A stretch of DNA of 64,000 bases. Source: Algoriphagus sp. Y33. Lineage in GTDB: Bacteria; Bacteroidota; Bacteroidia; Cytophagales; Cyclobacteriaceae. Positions 18,267-27,096 of this stretch are shown piece by piece. The first letter of the stretch is position 1; every line of letters begins with the position of its first letter. The stretch is taken from the NCBI RefSeq assembly GCF_014838715.1, contig NZ_CP061947.1, positions 620,001 through 684,000 of the forward strand, in the 5' to 3' direction. The notes under the pieces were generated by a model. It worked only from the letters and a program-made list of their open reading frames with translations, was not told where the DNA came from and ran no database searches. The position numbers and the translations under genes were made by a program.

Positions 18267-20120
18267 ATGAATAAACTAAAATTTGTTTACGCGTTTTGTA
18301 TAGTTGTTCTCTCTCTTTGCGCCTCCTGTAATCAGAAGATTTCCGAAAACAATGGTGATATTGAAGCTGATGTATGTATTTATGGGGCCACTCCTGCAGG
18401 GATAGCCGCGGCAATTTCTGCTTCAAAATCAAATAAGGCCGTGGTACTTATTGAACCTACAATCCGAATTGGTGGTATGGTGACCAATGGATTGTCGCAC
18501 ACAGATTTTCATTCCTTTGAAGCTCTATCTGGTACTTTCCTTGATTTTACACAGCGCGTTGAGAAATACTACTCAGAGCAATATGGGGCAAATTCACAGC
18601 AGGTAAAAGATTCCTTTGGAGGGACTTTTGGTGAGCCCAAAGTCAACCTCTTGATATTTCAGGAGATGTTGGATGAGTATCCGAATATTAAAGTAATAAA
18701 AGACGCAAGCCTTAGTGACGTTCAGATTTTGAATTCAAGAATTCTAAGTGCGGAATTCAAGACAAAAGGTAAAAGCCTGGTGCTACTCGCTGATATCTTT
18801 ATTGATGCAACCTATGAAGGTGATTTGATGGCGATGTCTGGAGTATCCTATACAGTAGGGCGGGAAGGAAAGGATGCCTACAATGAATCTTTGGCGCCTG
18901 ATACTACTGATAACCAATTGCAGGCGTATAATTTCAGGTTCTGTGCCACTAAAGATCCTGATAACCGCGTGGAAGTCAAGAAACCTCTGGGGTACGATAG
19001 AAATGACTTTGTCGAAGTCTTATCCATTTTAGAAACTGGAATATTGGACAAGGTATTTGGTTACCCACCTGATAAAGCAATATACAAAGCACATTTACCA
19101 GTTAACCCTAACAATAAATTTGACATAAACGACATGTCGAAAGGGATAGTGAGGTTATCACTTCCCGGCAAAAATCTAGGATGGCCAGATGGATCTCCAG
19201 AACAGAGAATAGAGATTTTTGATGATCATCTTTATCATAATGTAGGCCTCCTTTATTTTTTACAAAATGATTCCGAAGTCCCAGAAAAATACCGATCTGA
19301 TGCGAAAAATTGGGGCTGGTGTAAAGATGAATTCATTGAAAATGATCATTTGCCTTTACAGTTATATGTGAGAGAAGCAAGAAGGATGATTGGTCAGCAT
19401 ATCTATGTTCAGCAGGATAGCGAGCCGGTAGGGGAGGATTCAAGAGCTGTATATCATAAAAGCTCTATAGCTATGGGAGATTATGGGAATAACTGCCATG
19501 GCACTCATCATGTGGGACCATTAATAGGTGGGATGCATGAGGGTGAGTTCTACAATCCCGTACCGCCGTACCAGATTCCTTATGGAGTCCTTTTGCCTAT
19601 TGAAATACATAATCTAATCGTACCAGTAGCAATTTCATCTTCGCATGTTGGATTTTGTGCGCTAAGACTTGAGCCTATATGGACATCACTTGGTCAAGCG
19701 GCTGGATTTGCAGCAGCTTTAGCTATTGATTCTAATAAGAATCCTGATGATATCGAAGTTAAAGTTTTGCAAAAAAAGCTGCATGAGGATGGCTCTGCCA
19801 CCATTTATGTTGGAGATGTTTTACCTGGTGATCCGGATTTTGAAGCTGTACAATGGTGGGGGGCACAGGGAGGTTTACATCAGCTTAATACCACGTCCAA
19901 ACCTGGACAACGGGGTAAAAATATAGTTGGGCAGTATTATGAAGTAGCCCCTTTGCATGATGCCAATCTTGATAAAATCCTGGAGCCAGATACGAAGGAT
20001 CGTTGGTTTGCAATTTGCAAAAATATGGGTGTTCAGGATGAGGATTTAAATATTCTTCAACACGTGGAAACAAGAGGTGACTTTATCCGTGAAGCTTATA
20101 ATTTAATCCATTTTAGGTAG
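18267..20120 (+). CDS. FAD-dependent oxidoreductase (FAD_oxidored, PF12831 type), lipoprotein
   Basis: About 617 residues from the ATG at 18267 (another ATG at 18243). The lipobox LCASC indicates export. The dinucleotide fold DVCIYGATPAGIAAAISASK follows, then an IRIGGMVTNGLSHTD segment where FAD is usually bound in this family, and a C-terminal GTHHVGPLIGG region. Members of this family are common in Bacteroidota and Planctomycetes sugar loci, but their substrates are mostly unknown. Here it is the first gene after SusCD, so it likely acts on the imported compound or its precursor at the cell envelope. Confidence 0.85.
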   Translation: MNKLKFVYAFCIVVLSLCASCNQKISENNGDIEADVCIYGATPAGIAAAISASKSNKAVVLIEPTIRIGGMVTNGLSHTDFHSFEALSGTFLDFTQRVEKYYSEQYGANSQQVKDSFGGTFGEPKVNLLIFQEMLDEYPNIKVIKDASLSDVQILNSRILSAEFKTKGKSLVLLADIFIDATYEGDLMAMSGVSYTVGREGKDAYNESLAPDTTDNQLQAYNFRFCATKDPDNRVEVKKPLGYDRNDFVEVLSILETGILDKVFGYPPDKAIYKAHLPVNPNNKFDINDMSKGIVRLSLPGKNLGWPDGSPEQRIEIFDDHLYHNVGLLYFLQNDSEVPEKYRSDAKNWGWCKDEFIENDHLPLQLYVREARRMIGQHIYVQQDSEPVGEDSRAVYHKSSIAMGDYGNNCHGTHHVGPLIGGMHEGEFYNPVPPYQIPYGVLLPIEIHNLIVPVAISSSHVGFCALRLEPIWTSLGQAAGFAAALAIDSNKNPDDIEVKVLQKKLHEDGSATIYVGDVLPGDPDFEAVQWWGAQGGLHQLNTTSKPGQRGKNIVGQYYEVAPLHDANLDKILEPDTKDRWFAICKNMGVQDEDLNILQHVETRGDFIREAYNLIHFR

Positions 20121-20162
20121 TTGTTTATATAGTGTTAAATATTAATGTTTAAGTACCATGTC

Positions 20163-20834
20163 ATGAATATAAAAATATCTATTTTGTTTTCTTTTTATAT
20201 ATTATTTATAGGTAATCCGAAACAAAAGATTTTCCTTATTGGAGATAGTATTTCTGTACATTATACTCCCTATTTAAAAAAAAATCTGGATAATGAATTT
20301 GAGTTTGGAAGGAAAGAGGATAATGGATTGGCAGAGGAAAACTTGGATGTACCTCAAGGTGCAAATGGGGGCAATTCTAGTATGGTTTTGGAATATTTAA
20401 AATCCAAATTGAAAAATGAGAAATTTAGACCTGATTACCTGTTGTTAAATGCTGGTCTACATGATATTAAAAGGAATCCTGTCTCAAACCAAATTGCAAT
20501 AAAACAAGAAAAATACAAGTCGAATTTGGTTGAGATCTTTGATTTGTTGGAAGAAAATGAGATTAAACCAATATGGATTAAAACAACACCAGTCGTTGAT
20601 TCAATTCATAATAAAATAGGAATGGCATTTTTTAGGTTTTCAGAGGATGTAGATGTGTATAATCGTATTGCTGATAGTTTATGTATTAGTAGGAATATTC
20701 CGATTATAGATTTGTTTGGGTTTTCTAAAAAATTGGGCTATGGTGAATATGTTGATCATGTTCATTTTTCTGAGGAAGCTAGGGAGTTGCAAGCTGGTTT
20801 CATAGCGGGGTTTTTAAATGGTTATATGCAATAA
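20163..20834 (+). CDS. SGNH/GDSL-type hydrolase
   Basis: About 223 residues with a hydrophobic N-terminus that could be a signal peptide (ATG at 20163 chosen; 20145 also possible). The blocks are visible: GDSIS with the nucleophilic serine, ANGGNSS with the oxyanion glycine, LLLNAGLHD with the conserved Asn, and DHVHFS with the Asp-His pair. Such enzymes remove acetyl or other ester groups from carbohydrates. Its position in the SusCD locus suggests de-esterification of the substrate. AT-rich codon use is a little higher than its neighbours. Confidence 0.82.
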   Translation: MNIKISILFSFYILFIGNPKQKIFLIGDSISVHYTPYLKKNLDNEFEFGRKEDNGLAEENLDVPQGANGGNSSMVLEYLKSKLKNEKFRPDYLLLNAGLHDIKRNPVSNQIAIKQEKYKSNLVEIFDLLEENEIKPIWIKTTPVVDSIHNKIGMAFFRFSEDVDVYNRIADSLCISRNIPIIDLFGFSKKLGYGEYVDHVHFSEEARELQAGFIAGFLNGYMQ

Positions 20835-20922
20835 TCTATATATAAAGATTGAAGTGGGGATATTGTATAAATAATAAGATTAATGTTTTGTTTAAGTTAT
20901 AATAATTAAAAGTAAATCAATT

Positions 20923-22323
20923 ATGAAAGAAGTGAGTAGACGAAAATTTATTGCTACTTCAGGTGTTGCTGCTGTAGGAATGTTTTTAGCGCATCCAGTT
21001 TTGTCTGAAATAATAAGAGAAAAAGGTAAACTCAGGGTGACTTTGGTTGGGACTGGAGTCAGAGGGATTACATTTTGGGGTAAAAAGCTGCAGGATAATT
21101 ACAGTGAAATCTTAGAATTTGTGGGATTATGCGATACCAATCCAGGAAGATTAAGCTTTGCCAAACAATACATCGGAGTTGATTGCAAAACATATCTTGA
21201 TTTTGAGGACATGCTTAAAGAATCCAAGCCTGACCTGGTGATGGTTACTACCGTGGATGCTTTTCATCATCAATACATCATCAAAGGATTAAAGAGTGGA
21301 ATCAACGTTTTCTCTGAAAAGCCTATGACTACTGATGAAGAAAAATGTCAGGCAATTTTGGATGCAGAGAGAGAAAGTGGCAAAAGTTTAATTATTGGGT
21401 TTAATTATCGATACAACCCCCACTATACAAAACTGAAGGATTTATTACATAATGCACGGGTGGGTAAGATTACCTCAGTTGATTTTCACTGGTATTTAAA
21501 TGTCTATCACGGAGCTTCTTATTTTAGAAGATGGCATGGGTACCGTGAATTTGGCGGAACCCTTTGGGTGCACAAAGCGACACATCATTTTGATTTGCTA
21601 AACTGGTGGCTTGATTCCGATCCGGTGGAAGTGACAGCTTATGCTGAATTAGAGCATTACGGAAAGAACGGAGAATTCAGAGGAGACAATTGTCGATCAT
21701 GTAATTATAAGTCAGACTGTAAATTCTATTGGGATATTACAAAGGACAAATTCGCTATGGATCTTTATGCCGATAATGAAAAGTATGATGGATATATAAG
21801 GGACAACTGTGTGTTTAGTGAAGATATAGACATCTATGATAAAATGTCTGCCCAAATAAAATATGCAAATGGAGTTCTGGTCAACTATTCACTTACTACT
21901 TATTCTCCATATGAAGGAATGAGGATTGCTTTTAATGGTATGAATGGAAGGATAGATGCTTGGGATGGAATTCCATGGAGTAAAGACACTAAACTTTCCC
22001 AGGCTGAATTACATGATCAAGAAATGAGTCAAAGTGATGAAGAGAAAGATTTCGAAGAGATTTATGTGATGGACAACTTTGGCGGATATGAACAAATTAA
22101 AGTATTGAAAGAGAGTGGGGGACATGGCGGAGGAGATAAAAGGTTGCAGGATAAAATATTTGCAAACCCCCAAGCACCAGATCCTTTAAAGCATTCGGCT
22201 GGTTCCAGAGATGGAGCTATGTCAGTATTGATAGGTATCGCTGCTAGAAAAAGTGTAGAAACAGGAAAACCTGTGAAAATTGCAGATCTTACTGATCTTG
22301 AATCACGGCCAAATAGAGTTTAA
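20923..22323 (+). CDS. Gfo/Idh/MocA family oxidoreductase, Tat-exported
   Basis: A 466-residue protein with a Tat signal (SRRKFIATSGVAAVGMFL). The Rossmann part reads LRVTLVGTGVRG, and the EKPMT motif with its conserved lysine is at about residue 135. A cysteine group CRSC-x5-C appears in the middle domain, which could bind metal. The family oxidises or reduces sugar hydroxyls with NAD(P), which in Tat-exported members is usually carried tightly bound. Combined with the FAD enzyme and the esterase, it suggests periplasmic oxidation of a sugar or cyclitol; substrate unknown. Confidence 0.88.
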   Translation: MKEVSRRKFIATSGVAAVGMFLAHPVLSEIIREKGKLRVTLVGTGVRGITFWGKKLQDNYSEILEFVGLCDTNPGRLSFAKQYIGVDCKTYLDFEDMLKESKPDLVMVTTVDAFHHQYIIKGLKSGINVFSEKPMTTDEEKCQAILDAERESGKSLIIGFNYRYNPHYTKLKDLLHNARVGKITSVDFHWYLNVYHGASYFRRWHGYREFGGTLWVHKATHHFDLLNWWLDSDPVEVTAYAELEHYGKNGEFRGDNCRSCNYKSDCKFYWDITKDKFAMDLYADNEKYDGYIRDNCVFSEDIDIYDKMSAQIKYANGVLVNYSLTTYSPYEGMRIAFNGMNGRIDAWDGIPWSKDTKLSQAELHDQEMSQSDEEKDFEEIYVMDNFGGYEQIKVLKESGGHGGGDKRLQDKIFANPQAPDPLKHSAGSRDGAMSVLIGIAARKSVETGKPVKIADLTDLESRPNRV

Positions 22324-22364
22324 TTACTTGAATTGACCTAACGAATATTTCAAACATCTAAAAT

Positions 22365-22406
22365 CAATTTACCTGGAGGAATTACCTTCAGGTAAATTGT
22401 TTTTTG
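22365..22406 (+). terminator. Terminator of the SusCD locus
   Basis: Arms CAATTTACCTG (22365-22375) and CAGGTAAATTG (22389-22399) pair perfectly over 11 bases and are followed by a T-run. It closes the sigma-FecR-SusCD-oxidoreductase locus. The rest of 22407-22699 shows nothing I can assign. Confidence 0.85.
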
Positions 22407-22699
22407 TTCAACCTCCCATCCAAATTTTTTAGAACTGAAATTACCATTTTGAGAGGATTTTTGCTTACCATTGGAGAAACGTATCTATTTTTGGATTGAA
22501 TATTTTATAACCGCAAAGGAACAAAAACAGCAAAGGCTTCACAAAGAATCTTTTTTAAAAATCTGCTTATTAAGCTCGAAAGCTTGGTATTAGACTTAAA
22601 TAAAACTAAACCTCCCTCCCAGAAACACATGTTGGAATTGATTCCATCAATGAGGGAGGAAGATCTGCATACCTATGGGGATATATTTCTTTTCCGTAA

Positions 22700-24358
22700 T
22701 TATTTGTTGTTTTTTGGAGCTTTCATTTCCCCGTCTCCCTGAATCTTTATCAATCCAATAACCTGCTGGTTTTCATCTCTGTAAAACCTAAGGATTGCAT
22801 CCAACTCCTTGGCAAAGAAATGGTCCTTATTAAAGGGAACAATTTCCTTTTTGTCCTTGCCTACTGCCCCATATATTTTACCTGCTAGTTGCTCAATAAT
22901 AAATTGCGGACCATTTTCAAATTGGTAAACACCTAAATATTCCTGGGTTTGATCCTCGTTTAGGATAACCCTTTTATAAATCCATTCATCTTTTGGCAAT
23001 TGATTTACTGCCTTGAACTGCCTTGGTATTCCCAGGTCACTATAGGTAAAGCTTTCGGAGGAACTGTTGTTGAATTCGATACTGACCAAACTATTTTCCA
23101 ACTGGAAATTCCTATTTCCTTCATAAAGTAGTCTAGTCTTGGATCCCCCAGGATAGCAGATATAGAGATGTCCTTCCTGAAGTAGAATTCTTCTTGTTTC
23201 TTGATTTATATCTCTGTAATCACCTATCCATTGTTCAAGGTCTTTAGTAGCAATTTGGGTTGATGAACTTGTTAAAAAAGGGTCACCTAGGGCTTCAGCA
23301 ATTATAAGGGACACGTTTTTTTCCAAATTCCACCAGTTTTCCAGATTCGTGAAAACCACCATAAAAACGGACTGGTACGGAAGTGAAATCTCAAATGAGC
23401 TGAATCCATTGATATAGCCTGAATGTTTTATGCTACGTTGTCCTTTTATTTCTCCTATTGACCAACCCATGCCATAGCCGATTTCTATTCCTTTACTGGT
23501 AGTTGCTGGGGTCTTAGCTTGGTTTAGCAAGGAATCAGGGATCACATTACCTGAATCCAACGCATTTTTCCAAGTCCGAAAATCCTGAAGGTTCATCAGG
23601 AGTCCTCCTGCGGCAAATGGAAGTTCCATGTTGATAAATGTGTCGTTTTGATATCCCGATGTGCCTTTGGAATATCCTTCTGAGCGAAATGGCAAAACGG
23701 TTTGTTGATCATCATAATAAGTATGATTCATTCCCAATGGTCCGAAAATTTGATTGCTTAGGAATTGGGAATAAGTTAATCCACTTACGTTTTCCAGAAT
23801 TCTTCCCAATACGATGTAGTTTGAATTACTGTAATGGAAATCGGTACCCGGAGTGAAATAGAGATCCTCCTTCCATATCAATGATAGAATATCCTCAATG
23901 GACAACTTGCTACTTTCAATTTCACTTTTCCAGTTGGGTAATTCTGTCACGTTTTTTATTCCAGAGGTATGGTTTAATAACTGCTTAATTGTAATAGAAT
24001 GAAACCATCCCGGAGAATTTGGAAAAAACTTGCCCACAGAATCCTCCAATCTGATTTTGTGCTCTTGAACTAATTTTAAAATACCTACTGCCGTAAACTG
24101 TTTGGTGAGTGAGCCAATTCGGAATAAGGAAAGCTCATCAGTTTTACTCTTTTGTTCCAGATTCGTGGATCCAAAATACCGTTCTAGAAGGACTTCTCCA
24201 TTTTTGGCGATGAGGATGGCTCCACCCGGAACCTCAGGGGTGATTAATTCCTGAACTAAGCTGTCTGCTTTTATTACATTGAAGGTTTGTTGTCCAAGTG
24301 CAGGCACAAGGAATTGAAGTACCAAGCCGAAGGCTAGGTAGAATGGTTTAGTTTTCAT
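22700..24358 (-). CDS. Serine hydrolase (beta-lactamase class C/PBP4* fold)
   Basis: A 552-residue exported protein (signal peptide to about residue 22, ALGQQ). The class C motifs are present: SLTK with nucleophile Ser near residue 85, YSNSNY (YxN) near residue 178, and HSGYING (HxG) near residue 313. A roughly 200-residue C-terminal beta-rich extension follows, as in D-aminopeptidase-like members. The activity could be on peptidoglycan peptides, D-amino acid peptides or esters. It is 20 bases downstream of the DUF6249-like gene and likely cotranscribed. Confidence 0.87.
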   Translation of the reverse strand: MKTKPFYLAFGLVLQFLVPALGQQTFNVIKADSLVQELITPEVPGGAILIAKNGEVLLERYFGSTNLEQKSKTDELSLFRIGSLTKQFTAVGILKLVQEHKIRLEDSVGKFFPNSPGWFHSITIKQLLNHTSGIKNVTELPNWKSEIESSKLSIEDILSLIWKEDLYFTPGTDFHYSNSNYIVLGRILENVSGLTYSQFLSNQIFGPLGMNHTYYDDQQTVLPFRSEGYSKGTSGYQNDTFINMELPFAAGGLLMNLQDFRTWKNALDSGNVIPDSLLNQAKTPATTSKGIEIGYGMGWSIGEIKGQRSIKHSGYINGFSSFEISLPYQSVFMVVFTNLENWWNLEKNVSLIIAEALGDPFLTSSSTQIATKDLEQWIGDYRDINQETRRILLQEGHLYICYPGGSKTRLLYEGNRNFQLENSLVSIEFNNSSSESFTYSDLGIPRQFKAVNQLPKDEWIYKRVILNEDQTQEYLGVYQFENGPQFIIEQLAGKIYGAVGKDKKEIVPFNKDHFFAKELDAILRFYRDENQQVIGLIKIQGDGEMKAPKNNK

Positions 24359-24378
24359 TATTGGAGTGGATTAGTTTA

Positions 24379-24723
24379 TTACTTTTTCTGTCTGTTGAAG
24401 CGTAAAATCAAATAGGAGGTTAGCAGGCCCAGTCCTAGAAAAAAGAAAAGAGTTGCAAGAAACAGTAGACTACCCTTAAGCTCAATAGTGGAAGCCGATG
24501 CCAATTTACCACCGACGACAATCCCAATGGAAAGAAACAAGGTCACTATAGCCAAAACCAATAGGTAGGGTAGGTAGCTAATTTGGCCTTTGAAGTAGTC
24601 AGGAGGAAGGCCCTTGGAGAGCAAGAACATTCTTTCCCGATGTCTATGGGTAAAATAATAATAGCATATACCAAATACTACCAAAGCCAATGAGATAAAG
24701 AGCGTAACGGTGGTCGTTTCCAT
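24379..24723 (-). CDS. Small DUF6249-like membrane protein
   Basis: A 114-residue protein with an N-terminal membrane span, then HRHRERMFLLSKGLPPDYF, and two more spans with a basic C-terminus (LRFNRQKK). The HRERM-LLxKG motif after the first span is what I associate with DUF6249 membrane proteins, which often lie near ECF sigma factors. It is divergent from the sigma factor at 24815 and precedes the serine hydrolase, suggesting sigma-controlled expression. Confidence 0.65.
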   Translation of the reverse strand: METTTVTLFISLALVVFGICYYYFTHRHRERMFLLSKGLPPDYFKGQISYLPYLLVLAIVTLFLSIGIVVGGKLASASTIELKGSLLFLATLFFFLGLGLLTSYLILRFNRQKK

Positions 24724-24814
24724 TTTTATTTAGTTAATACAGCTTAGACAATTTTGTTCGGAATTTGGTCACAGCATGTGACCAAAATTTGTTATTTTTT
24801 GTCTAATCCGGGAG

Positions 24815-25393
24815 ATGGGAAAAAAGATCAGCAAATTAGAGGAAATAGCATTACTTAAGCGGGTTGCTCAAGGAGATGCCAAGGCAATCCGGCAAATGGT
24901 TGATTTATTTTCCGATATGGCATTCTCCTTGGCGATGAGAGTATTGAAAAACAAAGAAGATGCAGAAGAAGTAACCCATGATTCCTTCTTGAAAGCATTG
25001 GATTCACTGGCTGAATTCAACAGACTTTCTAGGTTTTCTACGTGGTTTTATCAGATCGTCTACCGCTCTTCTTTGAACAAACTGAAAACCAGAAAGGAAA
25101 TTTTTTCAATCCGACCAGAATTGGAATTGATTCCAGCTGCACCAGGTAGACAGTGGATGGACCTACAGCTACAGGATCAGAGGAAATTTCTCGATAAAGC
25201 ATTTCAGGTGCTTGATTTAACAGATCAATTGATCGTTACTATGTATTATGTGGATGATTTATCAATTGCTGAAATCAGTAAACTCACGGAACTTGGCAAA
25301 TCGGCAGTAAAGATGAAATTGATGAGATCACGAAAATCTCTCAAGAATGAATTGGAAAAATTATTGGATGGGGAATCAACAGAATTGTATTGA
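24815..25393 (+). CDS. ECF sigma factor
   Basis: A 192-residue sigma-70 family protein: region 2 (IRQMVDLFSDMAFSLAMRVL, then EDAEEVTHDSFLKA) and region 4 (DQLIVTMYYVDDLSIAEISK with the helix VKMKLMRSRKSLKNEL). A short N-terminal lead is followed directly by region 2. Its stop overlaps the start of the next gene by one base, so the downstream membrane protein is likely its partner or anti-sigma factor. There is no SusCD nearby, which sets it apart from the sigma factor at 11.3 kb. Confidence 0.88.
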   Translation: MGKKISKLEEIALLKRVAQGDAKAIRQMVDLFSDMAFSLAMRVLKNKEDAEEVTHDSFLKALDSLAEFNRLSRFSTWFYQIVYRSSLNKLKTRKEIFSIRPELELIPAAPGRQWMDLQLQDQRKFLDKAFQVLDLTDQLIVTMYYVDDLSIAEISKLTELGKSAVKMKLMRSRKSLKNELEKLLDGESTELY

Positions 25394-25728
25394 TGATGAA
25401 AAAAAGAACCGAAACAATCAGCGAAAGTGAACTAGTTAAAGGAATGAAAACAATGAATCCAGTAAGTTCTGAGGAATTCAGGTTTGCTCTAAAAGAGGAT
25501 CTTGTTGCAAGATATGCTCAGCCAGAATCACACTACAGCCCAAAAGGTTTCGAATTATGGACTGGAAAAGTTATTTTAACTGTATTAATGCTGGTTTTAC
25601 TGGTGCTTTTGTCCAATCTGAAATGGGAGACGACTGAAGATTTAATCGGAATAGTCCCTCTCATTTTTACAGCGCTATTCTGGGGGTTGATTATTGTGGC
25701 TAAAAACAAACTCAAAACGAATTTGTAA
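25393..25728 (+). CDS. Hypothetical two-span membrane protein, probable sigma partner
   Basis: A 111-residue protein overlapping the sigma factor stop (TGATG). The N-terminal half is soluble and charged (LVKGMKTMNPVSSEEFRFAL); two membrane segments follow at about residues 55-75 and 85-105. The gene position and a cytoplasmic domain before membrane spans fit an anti-sigma role. I do not recognise the family, so the function is inferred from context only. Confidence 0.6.
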   Translation: MMKKRTETISESELVKGMKTMNPVSSEEFRFALKEDLVARYAQPESHYSPKGFELWTGKVILTVLMLVLLVLLSNLKWETTEDLIGIVPLIFTALFWGLIIVAKNKLKTNL

Positions 25729-25971
25729 CATGAAAATCTGTTCAATGTATGTTTTTTAGTTGAAGGAAATTGACCTTTAGCATGCAATTTCAATGATGCA
25801 TAAATTTTTCTCTAAATTAACTTGTACTATTCAAGTTGAAGATTCTCCTGAGATAATTCCCAGCTTATTAAGAATATCCCAAGAGAAAGAATTAAGAAGA
25901 GGAAATATGACGTGTTGGAAGTAGTATTTATGAACCACTGTTAATTTGATTAAAAAATTAATTGAAACACT

Positions 25972-26400
25972 ATGGATATACATATAGATGCAAGTAAAGA
26001 GGCAGGAAAAATCTTCTACCAAAACTTCCATAATAAAGGCAATATAGTGATGCTGAATTTACTAAGATTTAAAGTAAATGCGGACTACACCAATCTTGAG
26101 GAATTAAAGCCAATAAGTAAAATCAGCGGAGAAGAAGCCTACCAATTATATTTGGACAGAACTTTACCTCTTTTGGAGAAAGCAGGAAGTGAGATTATTT
26201 ATTATGGGAAGAGCGGGAGCTTTCTGATCGGGCCTGATTCAGAGAAATGGGATGCGGTACTACTTGTAAAACACGAATCGGTGTTGAAGTTTATGGAATT
26301 TGCCCAGAACTCTGACTATTTGAAAATTGCCGGGCACAGAAAGGCGGCGTTGGAAGATTCTAGATTGTTGCCATCCTTTGAAATAAAGGGAGTCATTTGA
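25972..26400 (+). CDS. DUF1330-family protein
   Basis: A 142-residue protein with a ferredoxin-like dimeric barrel pattern: VMLNLLRFKVNADY, then GEEAYQLYLDRTLPLLEKAGSEIIYYG, WDAVLLVKHES and a conserved DSRLLP-like end. These features match DUF1330 proteins, a family with dimeric alpha-beta barrel fold and no established general reaction. It stands alone with about 240 bases upstream that show no other gene. Confidence 0.8.
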   Translation: MDIHIDASKEAGKIFYQNFHNKGNIVMLNLLRFKVNADYTNLEELKPISKISGEEAYQLYLDRTLPLLEKAGSEIIYYGKSGSFLIGPDSEKWDAVLLVKHESVLKFMEFAQNSDYLKIAGHRKAALEDSRLLPSFEIKGVI

Positions 26401-27096
26401 CAACCAAGCTTCTAGCCTAGGTGGGAAGTAAGGCATGTAACAGTGAAAATGATTAGGCCTGAAGAGAAATTTACCGATAGTTTATTGAACTACTATGATA
26501 TAGGTGAATTTAATTTTACTTGGAACTATTCACAGTTTTGAGCTCATTCCCATAGTTTAATTGGCCAAAAATCAAGCAGTTATTGTTCGTCAAATTCAAA
26601 AATTCGCTATTCTAGTAATTGTCTAATTTTCTTTTTTGCAATAGTTTCATAATACATCATCCAATATACAATTACTTGATAATTCACTAAATATTTAAGC
26701 GGTTAATCATCTTAATAGTATAGAGACGGGTTTTAGAGAATAAATGCTGGTTAGGCGTTAAAAGTGGATTTCCTGAAATTATGAAATCAGGAAATTTTGT
26801 TTATCAGCTTTTGTTTATTCTGGATGATTTGCCGATTTCAAGTTGGACGATTCTGGTTCTGAAAGTTGGATTTCTCTTTTGAATGAGATTAGGTTTGGTA
26901 AAGATTTATATACAATTTTTAAAGTTAAATCAATCTTTTTTTACTTCATTTTTTCAAAACGATACAAGAATCTGATTTTCGTTCATCGAAAAAATATGCC
27001 TGTTTATCCGATTTATCGGTAGGTTCTTCTATTTCATTTTTAAAGGAAGTCTGGATTTCAAAGTTTTGGGTAAGCTATTAATAAAAAGCTACCGAA
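26401..27096. other. Gene-free stretch with one hairpin, upstream of the efflux operon
   Basis: I see no coding frame of note in these 696 bases. One hairpin at 26768-26795 (ATTTCCTGA/TCAGGAAAT) is followed by TTTGTTT and could be a terminator. The last 150 bases are AT-rich and presumably hold the promoter of the 27.1 kb operon. Confidence 0.5.
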
